Part shown: positions 11,366-22,316 of the stretch, in pieces
How positions within the stretch are numbered: the first letter of the stretch is position 1
How the letters are laid out: each line of letters starts with the position of its first letter
Assembly (NCBI RefSeq): GCF_003573695.1
Contig: NC_039363.1
Location: 155,274,406-155,338,405, forward strand
Direction: 5' to 3'
Length of the DNA: 64,000 bases
Origin: Papaver somniferum
Taxonomy: Eukaryota; Streptophyta; Magnoliopsida; Ranunculales; Papaveraceae
Made by a program: the position numbers and the translations under genes
Notes under the pieces: model-generated
What the model was told of the DNA's origin: nothing
The model's input: the letters and a program-made list of their open reading frames with translations, nothing else
Database searches by the model: none

Positions 11366-12100
11366 CTCTTAGGTATCGGTTGTCGAATGATACACAGTCG
11401 TTCATCCAAACACAATTGTGTAAACATTAGCAAAGTTTTTTCTTCTTCATCACTAGATGTATCCAAATGTATTCCGTATTTAACTCTCACATAAGCACGC
11501 ATAAGACTCATTTTTTACCTTTCCAAACAACAAACATAATATCATTTTGTCTATACCATACATAAATACAAGCCAAACAATGTAATATTACATCAATAGA
11601 ATAGAAGTTTACAAACATTTCATTCAACATATCAAGAGATACATCACACAACAAGATCAAATTAATATCAACTAATATCAACTAAATCAAATTAAACCCT
11701 AAAGTTACAATCACTCACCTTTGATGATTTTTTGGATGGAAAACGAAATTGAAGGATGAATTTGTTTCACCTTGGAGTAACGATCGAACCCTTTTAATTT
11801 AAGCCAACGAATCGCAATTAATCACCATGAAAATCAAAAGGGATAAAAGGGATTTTAGAGGGGTTTGAGAGAAGAAAGAAATTGAGAATAAGAAGAAGTG
11901 GGAGTAAGGGTCGATCTCCTGGAACTTTATTTCTCTATGACGGAAACTCAGTTTCCGTATGGCACTGTTCAGACGGAAACTGAGTTTCCGTCTCGTGTAG
12001 GGAAGGGATGCAACGCCACCATAGTGGAGTTACCTTGTGACAAGTATCACTTTCCTACAAATGAGGGATAGTGTAGGGATGAGACCAACCATAGTTCTTG
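11366..12100. other. Harbinger terminal region with paired palindromes
   Basis: No gene. It contains two near-identical perfect palindromic sites, GACGGAAACTCAGTTTCCGT (11939-11958) and GACGGAAACTGAGTTTCCGTC (11972-11992). A related site is near the other end (3722-3739). Their subterminal position suggests transposase or SANT-protein binding sites (inference). Confidence 0.55.
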
Positions 12101-15100
12101 GCCTTAGGGAGTTCGATCTCTCCTCAAGTTTGGACATATTCGGGGAAATCCAGAGACCCTATTGGATTTTCTCGAATATCTCGATCAATAACTAGATCGT
12201 CATGTTCCGGAATAAAATTTTCTGCTACAATCGTGCATCTTTGTAGTAGATTGACATTAACATTCTAAGACCGATTTTTATGAGGTATAACAAATTTTAT
12301 CGTTTGTTGTACCTGATGGCTTGGCAAACTAGCTGCGTCATTATGGGAAAAGTGTAGAGTGATAGACTCTCTATCAAACGATCGTGTTGAAAGCGTCGGA
12401 AATAAGGTCTTCATCGCTCGTGATTTAGTCTTACATCGCTTTGTGCAAACTATATCTCCAATGGCCCTTTTTCAGTCGTCTATAAGGTGATTTTCAAACT
12501 TGAATTTTTACACAAAAAATTTCTCTAAAATTTTTAATCTCAAAAAATGTCAAATGAAAGAATTTAAAATCCAACTTACTTTTTGTGGAATAGTAATTGA
12601 AGTTGTTGTTAACAACACATGTGATAGTTATAAAAAAATAGGTAAAAAGCAAAAAAGTTTTGAAGTTTTGGATCTAAACCAAGTCAAACCTGCAGTTAAA
12701 AGGCAAGTAAAATCAAGGAAAGACAAAGAAAATTTGAAAGAAGAGTTCAAGGAAAGGGAAAGTAAAATCAAGGAAATACAAAGAAAATTTGAAAGAAAAG
12801 TTCAAGGCAAGTAAAATCAGGGAAAGACGTAAAAAATTTGAAAGTTAACTTGTCAGAAGAACAAAGGAAAATCTCTTCAAGATGAATATTCTTTTAATTG
12901 CACGGTGCGCAAACAATATTTTAGCTTAACTACCGTTACTTCCAAATTTATTCAAAATCTTATAGATTTTTCAAGATTTTAAACAAAATACGTAATCTTG
13001 TATTTCTAGAAAATACCTATATTTTCCTTGTATCTTTGGCGCTAAAATCTCGGTAGCATCTTGTAAGAGTCAAGCAAGTTCAAACTAAAAAAAACTGGTT
13101 CAATTATTCTTAACTAGTCTCTAAATTGAGTCGTTTCTTTCTTTACTCTCTGGATAAATCTATAATATATATAAAAAAGGGGGGATGAAATTTTTAGAGA
13201 CAAACATTTCACCCGACCATCCCAATCTCATCACAGACAAAGACATCCGACGGATATAAGATTTGTAACCTCCTTCGTTTATAGATACTGGTAAGACAAC
13301 ATGTGCAATGCACATGGTTGAATTTGATTCTTTTAACAACACCAAATTTGATAATAATGAAAAAATATTCTTAAAATAAAAGTTAATATTCTTAGTTGTA
13401 CTCATTACATAGATAATTCGAAGGGCTTTCCAAATATACTAATTTTGCAAAAAATCCGGAGTGTATTTTGAAAGATATCTAAGTTTTAAAGTTGTTGATA
13501 TATTTTTAAAACAATGGCATTCCTGTGAATATACAAACATTGATTCAATGTACATTTTCACCTTGAATACATATTTATAGTAGTGGTTGATATGACTCAT
13601 ATTAGTAATATCAGGATTAAACCAAGGCTTCACCAAAAATACCTCTTTTATTTATATTAGTATTAGTATATATAAGATAAAATATGCATTGATAACCCTC
13701 ATAATTAGTTCCTCACCAATTAAAAAAATTAATGTGCCAACAAAAAGATCCTTACCAATTAAATGCTACAACTATGTAAACTCATTTTTACACTCATTTT
13801 TTCTATTTGGAAAAAAATAGAAAAAATTGACTCATATCCTTTTAAAGTCGAACTAGTCTACCTTCATCAACCTATAAAGTACAAATAACATAAGAATATT
13901 TGCGGTTACAACATGAAAACCCATTATTTCTGCCTTGAAATAAATTACATTCATCAACCTGCAAAGAAAAAAGAGCACTATGTAAAAATACAAAGAATTC
14001 ATTTTCATTTTGATTCATTTTTATTTTTTTGGAATCAATTGAAAAATAAATAAATACAATTGAGATCAATCCAAATAAGAATAACCGAAACTTTTCACTT
14101 CAATTATAGGCCTAATTTTAATTCCAGTGAAAAAAGAAATGATATTTGAAAGCTTATAATTGACCTAGGACATGCAGACTCGCAAGCTTGCATTTTTTGC
14201 AACCTTGCAAATGGGACTAAAATCTAGCTTGGTATCACATTCTTTTTCAAAGCTACACTGACACTGAAACCTCAATATTTTCATAAACCTCCCTGAAATT
14301 TAGGGTGGTTTCTTTTTTCTTTTGTATTTGCTAAATATATTTTTATATCTTCTTGATACTGATTTTCTTTTCCTCGATAACAACACGATTGAACATCATC
14401 ATCTAAACCTTCAATTATTGACCCATCACTATTATCAGCAAATGTTTCTTTATCATCATGATTCACCTCCAGCTTCTCAACTCCTGATTTGGTGTTGCAA
14501 ATATCAAATATGGAAAACCTGCAGACTAGTGTCATATTTTCATCCAGAAATGGTTTCAATTATCGATGAAGATTCAACATAATGGTCTGAATATAACACA
14601 AAACAGTATCAAAGACCACCAATCTTTTGGGATCTAGTAAAAAATTATTATTTTAGGGCAAAAAAATATTAATTTACCTGGCATTTTTATCAAAAATTAT
14701 TATTTTTATCAATTACAAGTGTAGCAAATTTATAGTTATTTGGACGACAAATATCTAAATTTTTCATAGATACAAGTTCTCATGGGTCAAAGTAAGTCTA
14801 ATCTAGTATTGTATTGTTAACTTATCTGCATCTAGTAAGATAGGCATGGATCACTATAGTAAAATTGCTCGATGACCAACTCTAATTATGGTGTAGTAAA
14901 TACTAACATGACCTTATCAATCAAGATCAACATGAGAGTATTTAAAGGTCCTTTCGCTTGACATTAGGACAATGCACTATTTTTTGTTTCGATGAAAGAT
15001 AATTAAATACATTATATCTAATGAACAAAGTATCATTCCAGTAATAATGGAGAAACATCTATAATAATCAACATTATTTTTTTCAGTCGATCGTAAACTT

Positions 15101-15288
15101 TTCCTATGAATACATAAACTGCATAATGATTCCAGGATGTATAATCATCAGCAACAAGCAAAAATCCAAACTTCCCCTTCCCAACGACAAACTAACCTAC
15201 CAATCCTCCATTAAGTTGGTCACTAAAGACAAGAAAAGTATAACAATGTTTTGGGATTTCAATTATAACAAGAGAAATAAATAAAGTA
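12101..15288. other. AT-rich region without supported genes
   Basis: No domain or splice structure was recognised. A minus-strand frame at 14281-14559 (92 codons, starting MKPFLDENMT, acidic middle) is the only stretch with a somewhat protein-like composition; it has a stop just upstream and no recognisable family. The rest is low-complexity AT sequence. Confidence 0.5.
12702..12845. repeat. Purine-rich minisatellite, ~55 bp x 2.6
   Basis: Three consecutive copies of a unit reading AAGTAAAATCAAGGAAAGAC then AAAGAAAATTTGAAAG and AGTTCAAGG; the third is partial. It creates an apparent lysine-rich reading frame that I do not regard as a gene. Confidence 0.75.
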
Positions 15289-15293
15289 ATGAA

Positions 15294-17906
15294 TGAAAAT
15301 GCGGGGGTCTAACAACCACACCCAACAATTCATTTGGCAATCTGAGAGGACTTACTCCAATACACTTTCTAGAGAATCAACTAGACAGTCATACTCAATC
15401 TAGAATAAAGTATATCAAAGAGTTTAATATCTCTAACTCTTAATTCAATCTGCAATCAACAAATAGAAATCTGGGAGCCCGATTGAATATAAGAGGAGTA
15501 AACTTGAGCGGTACCAAAGACCAATATGTTCAAATGTAAATCAATGTAAATCAACAACCAAAGGTTGGATATTCTAATTGATTGATCTAACGCACAACCT
15601 GTGATATTTCAATTATATAACAAAATATAATGTGGAAAAGAAATAACACAGACACCAGAATTTTGTTAACGAGGAAACTGCAAATGCAGAAAAACCCCGG
15701 GACCTAGTCCAATTTGAACACCACACTGTATAAAGCCGCTACAGACACTAGCCTACTACCAATTAACTTCGGACTGGACTGTAGTTGAACCCTAATCAAT
15801 CTCACACTGACTCAAGGTATAGTTGCGCTCCTTACGTCTCTGATCCCAGCAGGATACCACGCACTTGATTCCCTTAGATGATCTCACCCACAACCAAGAG
15901 TTGATACGACCCAAAGTCGACGACTTAATAAACAAATTTGTCTCACACAGAAAAATCTATAGGATTGAATAAATCTGTCTCCCACATAAATACCCAAGAG
16001 TTTTTGTTTCGTCTTTTGATAAATCAAGGTGAACAGGAACCAATTGATAAACCATACTTGTATTCTCGAAGAACAACCTAGTATTATCAATCACCTCACA
16101 ATAATCTAAATGGTATAATGGCGAAACTAGATATTGTGGAATCACAAACGATGAGACGAAGATGTTTGTGACTACTTTTTATCTTTTCTATCGGATAAAT
16201 AAATCTCAAGCCAATTTTACAATTGTACTCATACGATAGAAACAACTAGATTAGATCACATAACTACAAGAGAAGTAGTATCAGTCTGGCTTCACAATCC
16301 CAATGAAGTCTTCAAGTCGTTAACCTACAATGTTTAGGAAAACCTAAGGTTAAAGGAGAATCGACTCTATCTATACAACTAGTATCACACATGAGGTGTG
16401 GGGATTAGGTTTCCCAGTTGTTAGAGTTCTCTTTTATATAGTTTTCAAATCAGGGTTCGCAATCCAAGTTACCTTGGTAACAATGCATTCAATAATCACC
16501 GTTAGATGAAAAACCTGATTCAACCAAGCTAATATCTTTCAACCATTAGATCGAACTTAGATTGTTACACACAAATGAAATGTACCCTCATTTAGGTTTA
16601 TGTAATCGTACCCAAACGCGTACACTCATGTTGGCTCAACAATTATCAACCGAAGTTAGCCATATGGGAACTTCCATATTAACCTTATTCATCTTATCCA
16701 TAACTAGTTCAAATGACTCAAATGAAACTAGTTAAAGAGTTGTTCAATTGTATATAAGACACAATTGAAACCAAATCGGTTTGATTCACTTGAATCAATC
16801 ACGAACATTATAGCCACGGTTTGCAAAGATTGCATTCCTTAAGATTTAAATGTTTAAGTTCATGAACAAACCGATTTGACAAAATAACCAGCTTAAGTAT
16901 GCGTACTTAAGCAACCGGATTTGAGTTTGTTAAGTTTCCAAACTCAGCAGAAATTCTCGGTTTGAAAACTTCCGCCCGTACGCATACGTAAGGTGACTAG
17001 TTTAGGAGTTTGTAATTCCCAAACTCAGCATATATTTTCGGTTCGAAAAGTTCCTCTAGTATGCGCACGGGTACGCATACTTAAAGTGACTAGTTTAGGA
17101 GTTTGTAATTCCTAAACACAGCAGATATTTTCGGTTCGAAAACTTCTACCAGTATGGGTACGCATACTTATGCTGTCTCCTTCACAAATTTTGTATACAC
17201 ACATATGGATACACTTGGTTCCCGGTTTATGGATTTATACATTAATGTGAGAACACACTGTATATGCTTATATCCAAGGATGGTTATATCATCAACTCTT
17301 AATTTCAATCATTGAAACTTTCTTAAAGGACGTTATATAGTTGTTGTTCACAAACCATTTTTCGTCAAAGCAATTTTCAAGTTATTGAAATTATCATAAT
17401 GAAACATTCCAAGGTAACACCAAATGATTGTATCACACAAACCATGTTAGATGTAACTCGGCAATTTTCATATGATCTTATTCGGACTTTCGTCACGAAT
17501 GTAAGATAAACATGGCTAAAGCGAAAGCTTTCCAACACATATTTTGAGAAATATATAAGCGAGATAAACTCAGTTCGAAATCTCAAATGTGCATAATAGA
17601 AAACTATATTGTAACATGATTTATGTCTCAATATAGGAGATAGAGTAGAAATAGACTTTCCAAGTGATAGATGAGTTTAAGTCTCCACATACCTTTTACT
17701 GATGAAGTTCCACAAGCTCCCCTTAGTAGTTCTTCGTCTTCAAATGATGAACGCCGAGAGATCTAAGCTCAACTACACTATCTATGTCCTAGTCCGAGAC
17801 ATCTATAAATAGGCTAGAAATCAAGACTCATAATTTTGATCACTAACATTGACAAACATGCTTGAGATAGAAACGCATGCGAGTTCGACCGAGCAATGCT
17901 CTAACA
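15294..17906 (-). repeat. Copia-1 3' LTR (2613 bp)
   Basis: Boundaries TGAAAATGCGGGGG at the left and CAATGCTCTAACA at the right; read on the minus strand it begins TGTTAGAGCATTGC and ends in TTTTCA. It matches the 2614-bp LTR at 40328-42941 throughout. The left flank is ATGAA. Confidence 0.93.
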
Positions 17907-17927
17907 ATCTCCCCCTTTGTCAATTTT
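17907..17927 (-). promoter_or_regulatory. Polypurine tract of Copia-1
   Basis: On the minus strand TTGACAAAGGGGGAGAT abuts the LTR start TGTTAGAG. This is the plus-strand primer site, in the form known from SIRE-type Copia elements. Confidence 0.85.
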
Positions 17928-19514
17928 AGTGACAAAAATATCAATACATATGGATTACAAAATAAATAAAAATTGAAGCGTCATCCGCATGCTTGATCTC
18001 CTTTGCATCTTCAACATGACTCGAAATCTTCGTCACTTCCAACTACTCCATGATTCCAAAGGTTGCAAGTTTAGTCTCATAGTTGTTGAGGATCCGTAGC
18101 TATAACGATGAGAAAAAAAATACTCCGAATCATTGTTATACAGTGTCATAGTATTATTACACAGCATCAAAGTTCAATTGTATCACGACTTTGACAACAA
18201 TACTATGGTGATATGTATCACTCCCCCTTAGTCAATACTTTATCTCAACATGAAAACCACTCCCCCTTATATGATGATCCGTAAACCATATGTATTTATA
18301 ATATGAACTATATATTAATTCTCCCCNNNNNNNNNNNNNNNNNNNNNNNNNNNNNATTCCCCCCCCCCCCCCCCTTTGTCAATAAAATTGGCAAAGGTAC
18401 GAAAATTAGTGGGATCCTAATGAAATTTCCACGGAGATACTTCATGACCAAAAGAGAACAACATACCAACAAATTTAGATGCAATCATAAAGTCGATGCT
18501 AAATGCATTCATCAAGGAGTTTATAAAGATACAAGATAACCCATAAAATATTCCACAGCCGCACTCTCCACAGAGATATGGAGATTAAGCACAAGTTCAA
18601 AAGAACTATCCCCCATAAAATATCATTCCCAAAGGAACAACTAAAGGCTACCTTACTTTCACAAGAAAAGAAGGATTTCTTTGGACATAATCAAATCACA
18701 TAAAAAAATGAATTTGAATCCAAAGAATTCAATTGAATTATCCACAAAAGAATTCATGATTAATCCAATCGAAATGCACAATTATATTAACCACAAGAAA
18801 ACCCATGATTAATTCAATCGGAATTACACAACCAAATTAACCACAACGTAATCAATTCAATTGGTCATGCTCGACATAAGATAACTTACAGAGCAACAAC
18901 TAAAATAACCACAAGAGAATGATCAATTTAGTTGGTCATGCTCAAACATAAGGAACCTTACGGAGCAGCACAGTATATGCACAAAAATGTGGATCGGAAA
19001 TCGACCAATACTGCGGAATATACAAGGATTCATTCTATGTTTCATCACTATTTGCATAATGACATATAACAGACTTAATCCTTGTAAACAAAAGTTCTAT
19101 CCTTTCTCTTATCAAACTAGTGACACAAAAGGCTTTAACTTTTGTTTGTCAAAAGTTCATTCTATCTTTTATCAATACATTCATATCAACATAATAGAAA
19201 TAACTTTTGAACAAGTATATGACAATCGTAGTTCACGGACGCAAACACACATATCCCATAAAAATTTGCAATATATAAAACCATAAAGATTAAAATTTTG
19301 CAAACATCATCTTCCAAAAAACTTAGAATTTAAATTAATAAATCTAAAAACAGTGAAGATGAAAAACGCTTGGAACTAGCTATGTGTAATCACAATAATG
19401 GATATTCCAAACCCTAGTTATTCTTCTAAACAAAAACAAGAATAAAAATTCTCATAAGAAGATTTACTAGACATAAAGAACAACTCTAAAAATCAAAAAC
19501 ACTTCTCAGGCAGA
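17928..19514. other. Copia-1 3' untranslated region with repeated purine tracts and an N gap
   Basis: No ORF. Further PPT-like tracts (minus-strand AGGGGGAG) lie at about 18222, 18262 and 18321-18375. The last is interrupted by 29 Ns (18327-18355) followed by a long C run, which is probably why assembly failed. Sequence near 19380-19450 matches the Copia-2 region near 27240-27330. Confidence 0.7.
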
Positions 19515-19910
19515 TCATAGTTCAGGTACGGAGGCTTCACTGGTACCTAGACTTTCAACTTCTTGACGGACAGAGTTGACAACATCTTCAGACACGACAT
19601 TGAGTCGATCCTTAAGTCGTGTCCTCATAAGAGCAATTTCCGAGTTGACATTTATCAACTCAGTTCTTAACACATCAAAATCTTTAAGAGTGTTAACAAG
19701 TAACTTTTTTGCATCATTAAATTGATCAATAAAGTTTCGAACAACTTCATTAGAAATCTCTTCATCATCCTCAAAATCTGAGAAGTTATCAGGAGATTGA
19801 GAAGATGTGTCATCAAATTCCACTAGAGAATTTTTCTCCTTCTCTTCGAGACCAAAACCCTTGTCAAGAAATCCTCTTGGAAAATTACAAGTTCCCGACG
19901 GAGAAGCCAT
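19515..19910 (-). CDS. Copia-1 accessory ORF, acidic coiled-coil protein (131 aa)
   Basis: An intact 131-codon frame starting MASPSGTCNFPRGF, between gag and the 3' LTR, where SIRE-type elements carry an extra or env-like ORF. The middle is acidic (DNFSDFEDDEEISNEVV), followed by heptad-like helical sequence (LLVNTLKDFDVLRTELINVN, then MRTRLKDRLNVVSEDVV). There is no signal peptide or membrane segment, so it does not look like an envelope protein. Copia-2 lacks it. I do not know its function; a coiled-coil assembly role is possible. It has no stop, in contrast to the broken gag. Confidence 0.6.
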   Translation of the reverse strand: MASPSGTCNFPRGFLDKGFGLEEKEKNSLVEFDDTSSQSPDNFSDFEDDEEISNEVVRNFIDQFNDAKKLLVNTLKDFDVLRTELINVNSEIALMRTRLKDRLNVVSEDVVNSVRQEVESLGTSEASVPEL

Positions 19911-20467
19911 TCTTGACGAAAACGCATCTTGAGTATGTGTACTCCTTAAACAGGGTTTGGTATTTAAAAGGTTTTACGCGAACCAGGAGATTATGGTTTC
20001 TAAAGTCGGTCTGTAACATGTAACAGGGATACTCGTATGAACACAAACTTTGCCCGTTCTCCCTAAACAACTCGTGAAGAGAATGACTCAAATAAAAGTA
20101 CCTTTCAACAAAGAAGTTTTGCCTATGTGAGAAGTCTCACAAGTCTTAGCTCAATAAATTTTGTATACTCATATGAGATAAAATTTAGAGCATAAGAGTA
20201 GCAATTTTTGATGCACAACATTTCAAAAAGAAGTTAAGAAATCAAAAACTTGACAAGACAAACACAAATACTGATGCAAAACGTTTGTGATTGACAATCC
20301 TGCTAAGAGAGATAAGAAAATAGCAAGAGAGTCAGAAAACATTTTGCCATCAAGAATACCTGACTATATCTCACTCAACCAGGATTTTTTTGTGAGTGAG
20401 ATTTCAACCTTGTGATTAATTAGCACAAGTGTGAGCCTTGAGCTCATCAACTGACCGTTGTTTTCGG

Positions 20468-20680
20468 TTAAATCTCTTTCTCCTTATCCTTGAGGAAAAA
20501 CCGATGTGAAAAGTTACCATAAAATTTGCTATCATCAAAATATGATGCATAGTTTTTATTCTTACCTGAAGCAGTTTGACCCGGGCGATTTAACAACCTG
20601 TTAACGATCTCATTATATCCTTCCATTATCATTTTTAGATCGTCTTTCAGTTCTCCCTTTTTGCTTCCTTCTTTTGGTAC
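20468..20680 (-). pseudogene. Copia-1 gag, C-terminal piece
   Basis: Open minus-strand frame beginning at the Gypsy-1 target duplication with VPKEGSKKGELKDDLKMI and ending LKDKEKEI-stop. It joins in frame with the piece on the far side of Gypsy-1 (ending EYVVLHVKK at 39337) once the insertion and one CTTTT copy are removed. Highly charged, no known motif. Confidence 0.75.
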
Positions 20681-20685
20681 CTTTT

Positions 20686-21611
20686 TATTGATGGTGGATT
20701 TTCAACAAAGGACAAAATCGTAAAATCGTGATACTGCATGTTTCTGACACGGCTTCAGGCATGTGACGATTCGTATTTTACGAGCCATGATGAATATGTT
20801 TCCTGAAAGGCCTCCACTAACTGAGCGTTCGGTGCCACGCATTTCATCATGACCTCTATGTAGAATAACATAGTTGGGAGGTTCTCCGTAAGATTGAGAG
20901 CATTAACACCTTCAGGAGTCGGTGATACTCACTTTTCCCTGACTACATGAGAGAGACCCACCTCTACGTAGAAGAACGACTAGGCGGTTCTCCGTAAGAT
21001 TGAGAGCCTTAACGCCTTCAGGACGTCAGTGACACTCACTGTTCCCTGACTATGTAGAGAGACCGTGTATAGATCCAGGAGGTTCTCCGTAAGATTGAGA
21101 GCATTAACGCCTTTAGGACATCGGCAACACTCGTTGTCTCCTGACTATGCACCTTTCAGAACGGGTATGACTCTTTAACTGGCTAATATCCCTTCTGCAA
21201 TAGATTAATTCTACCGTGACATTCACCACTGAATTCCTAGAAGATGATCTATTTTATCTAATTACTCTGATTTCATGATCGAATCCACGGCTGATCTCAT
21301 GGAATGGTAATAGATAATCTCATTACTCCGATTTCATGATTGAATCCACGAGTGATCTCATGGAATGGCAATAGATAACTTCCTTACTCTGATTCTGTGG
21401 TCGAACTGACGATCCCATGGATTGGTAATACTCGTTTTATTATTCCGAATTCATGATCGAATCAACGTCTGATCCTATGGATTGATAATAATAAATTACT
21501 CACTTTTATCACTCGGTTTCATGAATCATTATCTACTGAATTTCATGAATTAGTAATAAATACTCAACAACCGGGCATCTGGACCATCACTGAGTAAGCC
21601 CCATAAAATGG
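20686..21611 (+). repeat. Gypsy-1 5' LTR, truncated
   Basis: Matches 36057-36980 of the 3' LTR, then breaks at CATAAAATGGT, where pol sequence starts. Contains the same internal repeats as the 3' LTR: three ~105-bp units (starts near 20880, 20986, 21081; GGTTCTCCGTAAGATTGAGA) and four ~60-bp units (21247-21480; TTTCATGATCGAATCCACG). Confidence 0.88.
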
Positions 21612-22311
21612 TATAGATTCCAGAACTGACGGTCTTGAGACTATCAACATCGGAACGGATGAAAACCTAAGGCCGATTTTAATCAGTTCTGCTTTCTCAT
21701 CTGAGGAATGAGAAGGATTGATAAGATTGTTGAAAGAGTATCAAGATATCTTTGCCTGGACTTAAGAAGAGATGCCCGTCCTAGATGATAAATTAGTCAC
21801 TCATCATCTGCACATCAATCCCGGTTCCAAACCTGTCAAGCAACCGCCTAGGAAGTTCAGACATGATGTTGAAGAACAGATCAAATTCATCAAACCCATT
21901 CAACATCCGACATGGTTGGCGAACATTGTCTCAGTTAAGAAGAAGAATGGGCAAATCCGATGTTGTGTAGATTTCAGGAACCCGAATAAATGTTTCCCGA
22001 AGGATCATTTTACTTTTCCCAACATTGATATGCTCGTTGACGCAACCAGTGGTCATGACATGTTTTCATTCATGGACAGTTTCAGCAGATACATCCAGAT
22101 CAAGATGTACGAACATGATGCTAACAAGACCGCGTTCCATACTCCCATCGGAAACTTTCATTACACAGTGATGTCTTTCGGCTTGAAGAATGCAGGAGCC
22201 ACTTATCAACGATCCATGACCGCAATATTCCACGACATGATGCACAAGCGGATGGAAGATTATGTCGACGATGTGGTGGTGAAATCGAAGACTCGAGCAT
22301 CCCACCTAGAC
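21612..22311 (+). pseudogene. Gypsy-1 pol, reverse transcriptase N-terminal half
   Basis: Reverse transcriptase copying element RNA into DNA in virus-like particles. Visible motifs: CCVDFRNPNK (DFR), FSFMDSFSRYIQIKM, KTAFHTPIGNFHYTVMSFGL, and the catalytic YVDDVVVKS near 22260-22286. Stops TGA (about 21703) and TAA (about 21762), and a small deletion after DVEEQI (about 21879), break the frame. Sequence ends at HLDI, where Copia-2 inserted, and resumes at 29638 with RQVFERCREYKLN. Confidence 0.9.
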
Positions 22312-22316
22312 ATCCT

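Larger units (their letters stand above)
3585..12100. mobile_element. Decayed PIF/Harbinger DNA transposon
   Basis: Both ends share inverted sequence. CTATCCCTTATTTGTAGG near 3607 matches the reverse complement near 12065, and a GACGGAAACNGAGTTTCC palindrome lies inside each end (3722-3739; 11939-11992). Between them are a Harbinger-type transposase on the minus strand, a Myb/SANT-like ORF on each strand, and two further coding remnants. The exact termini and the 3-bp TSD could not be fixed, so the outer coordinates may be off by some tens of bases. The element is interrupted by a Copia solo LTR (5809-8358). Without it the element is about 6 kb, long for the family. Confidence 0.8.

Noticed and set aside
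12500..12814. Lysine-rich 104-codon frame
   Set aside because: The second half is produced by the purine-rich minisatellite at 12702-12845; no start context or homology.
14281..14559. Minus-strand 92-codon frame, acidic
   Set aside because: Stop directly upstream, no splice partner and no recognisable family; mentioned only as unassigned sequence.
19515..19910. Copia-1 accessory ORF as an envelope protein
   Set aside because: Its position fits, but there is no signal peptide, membrane segment or cysteine pattern.
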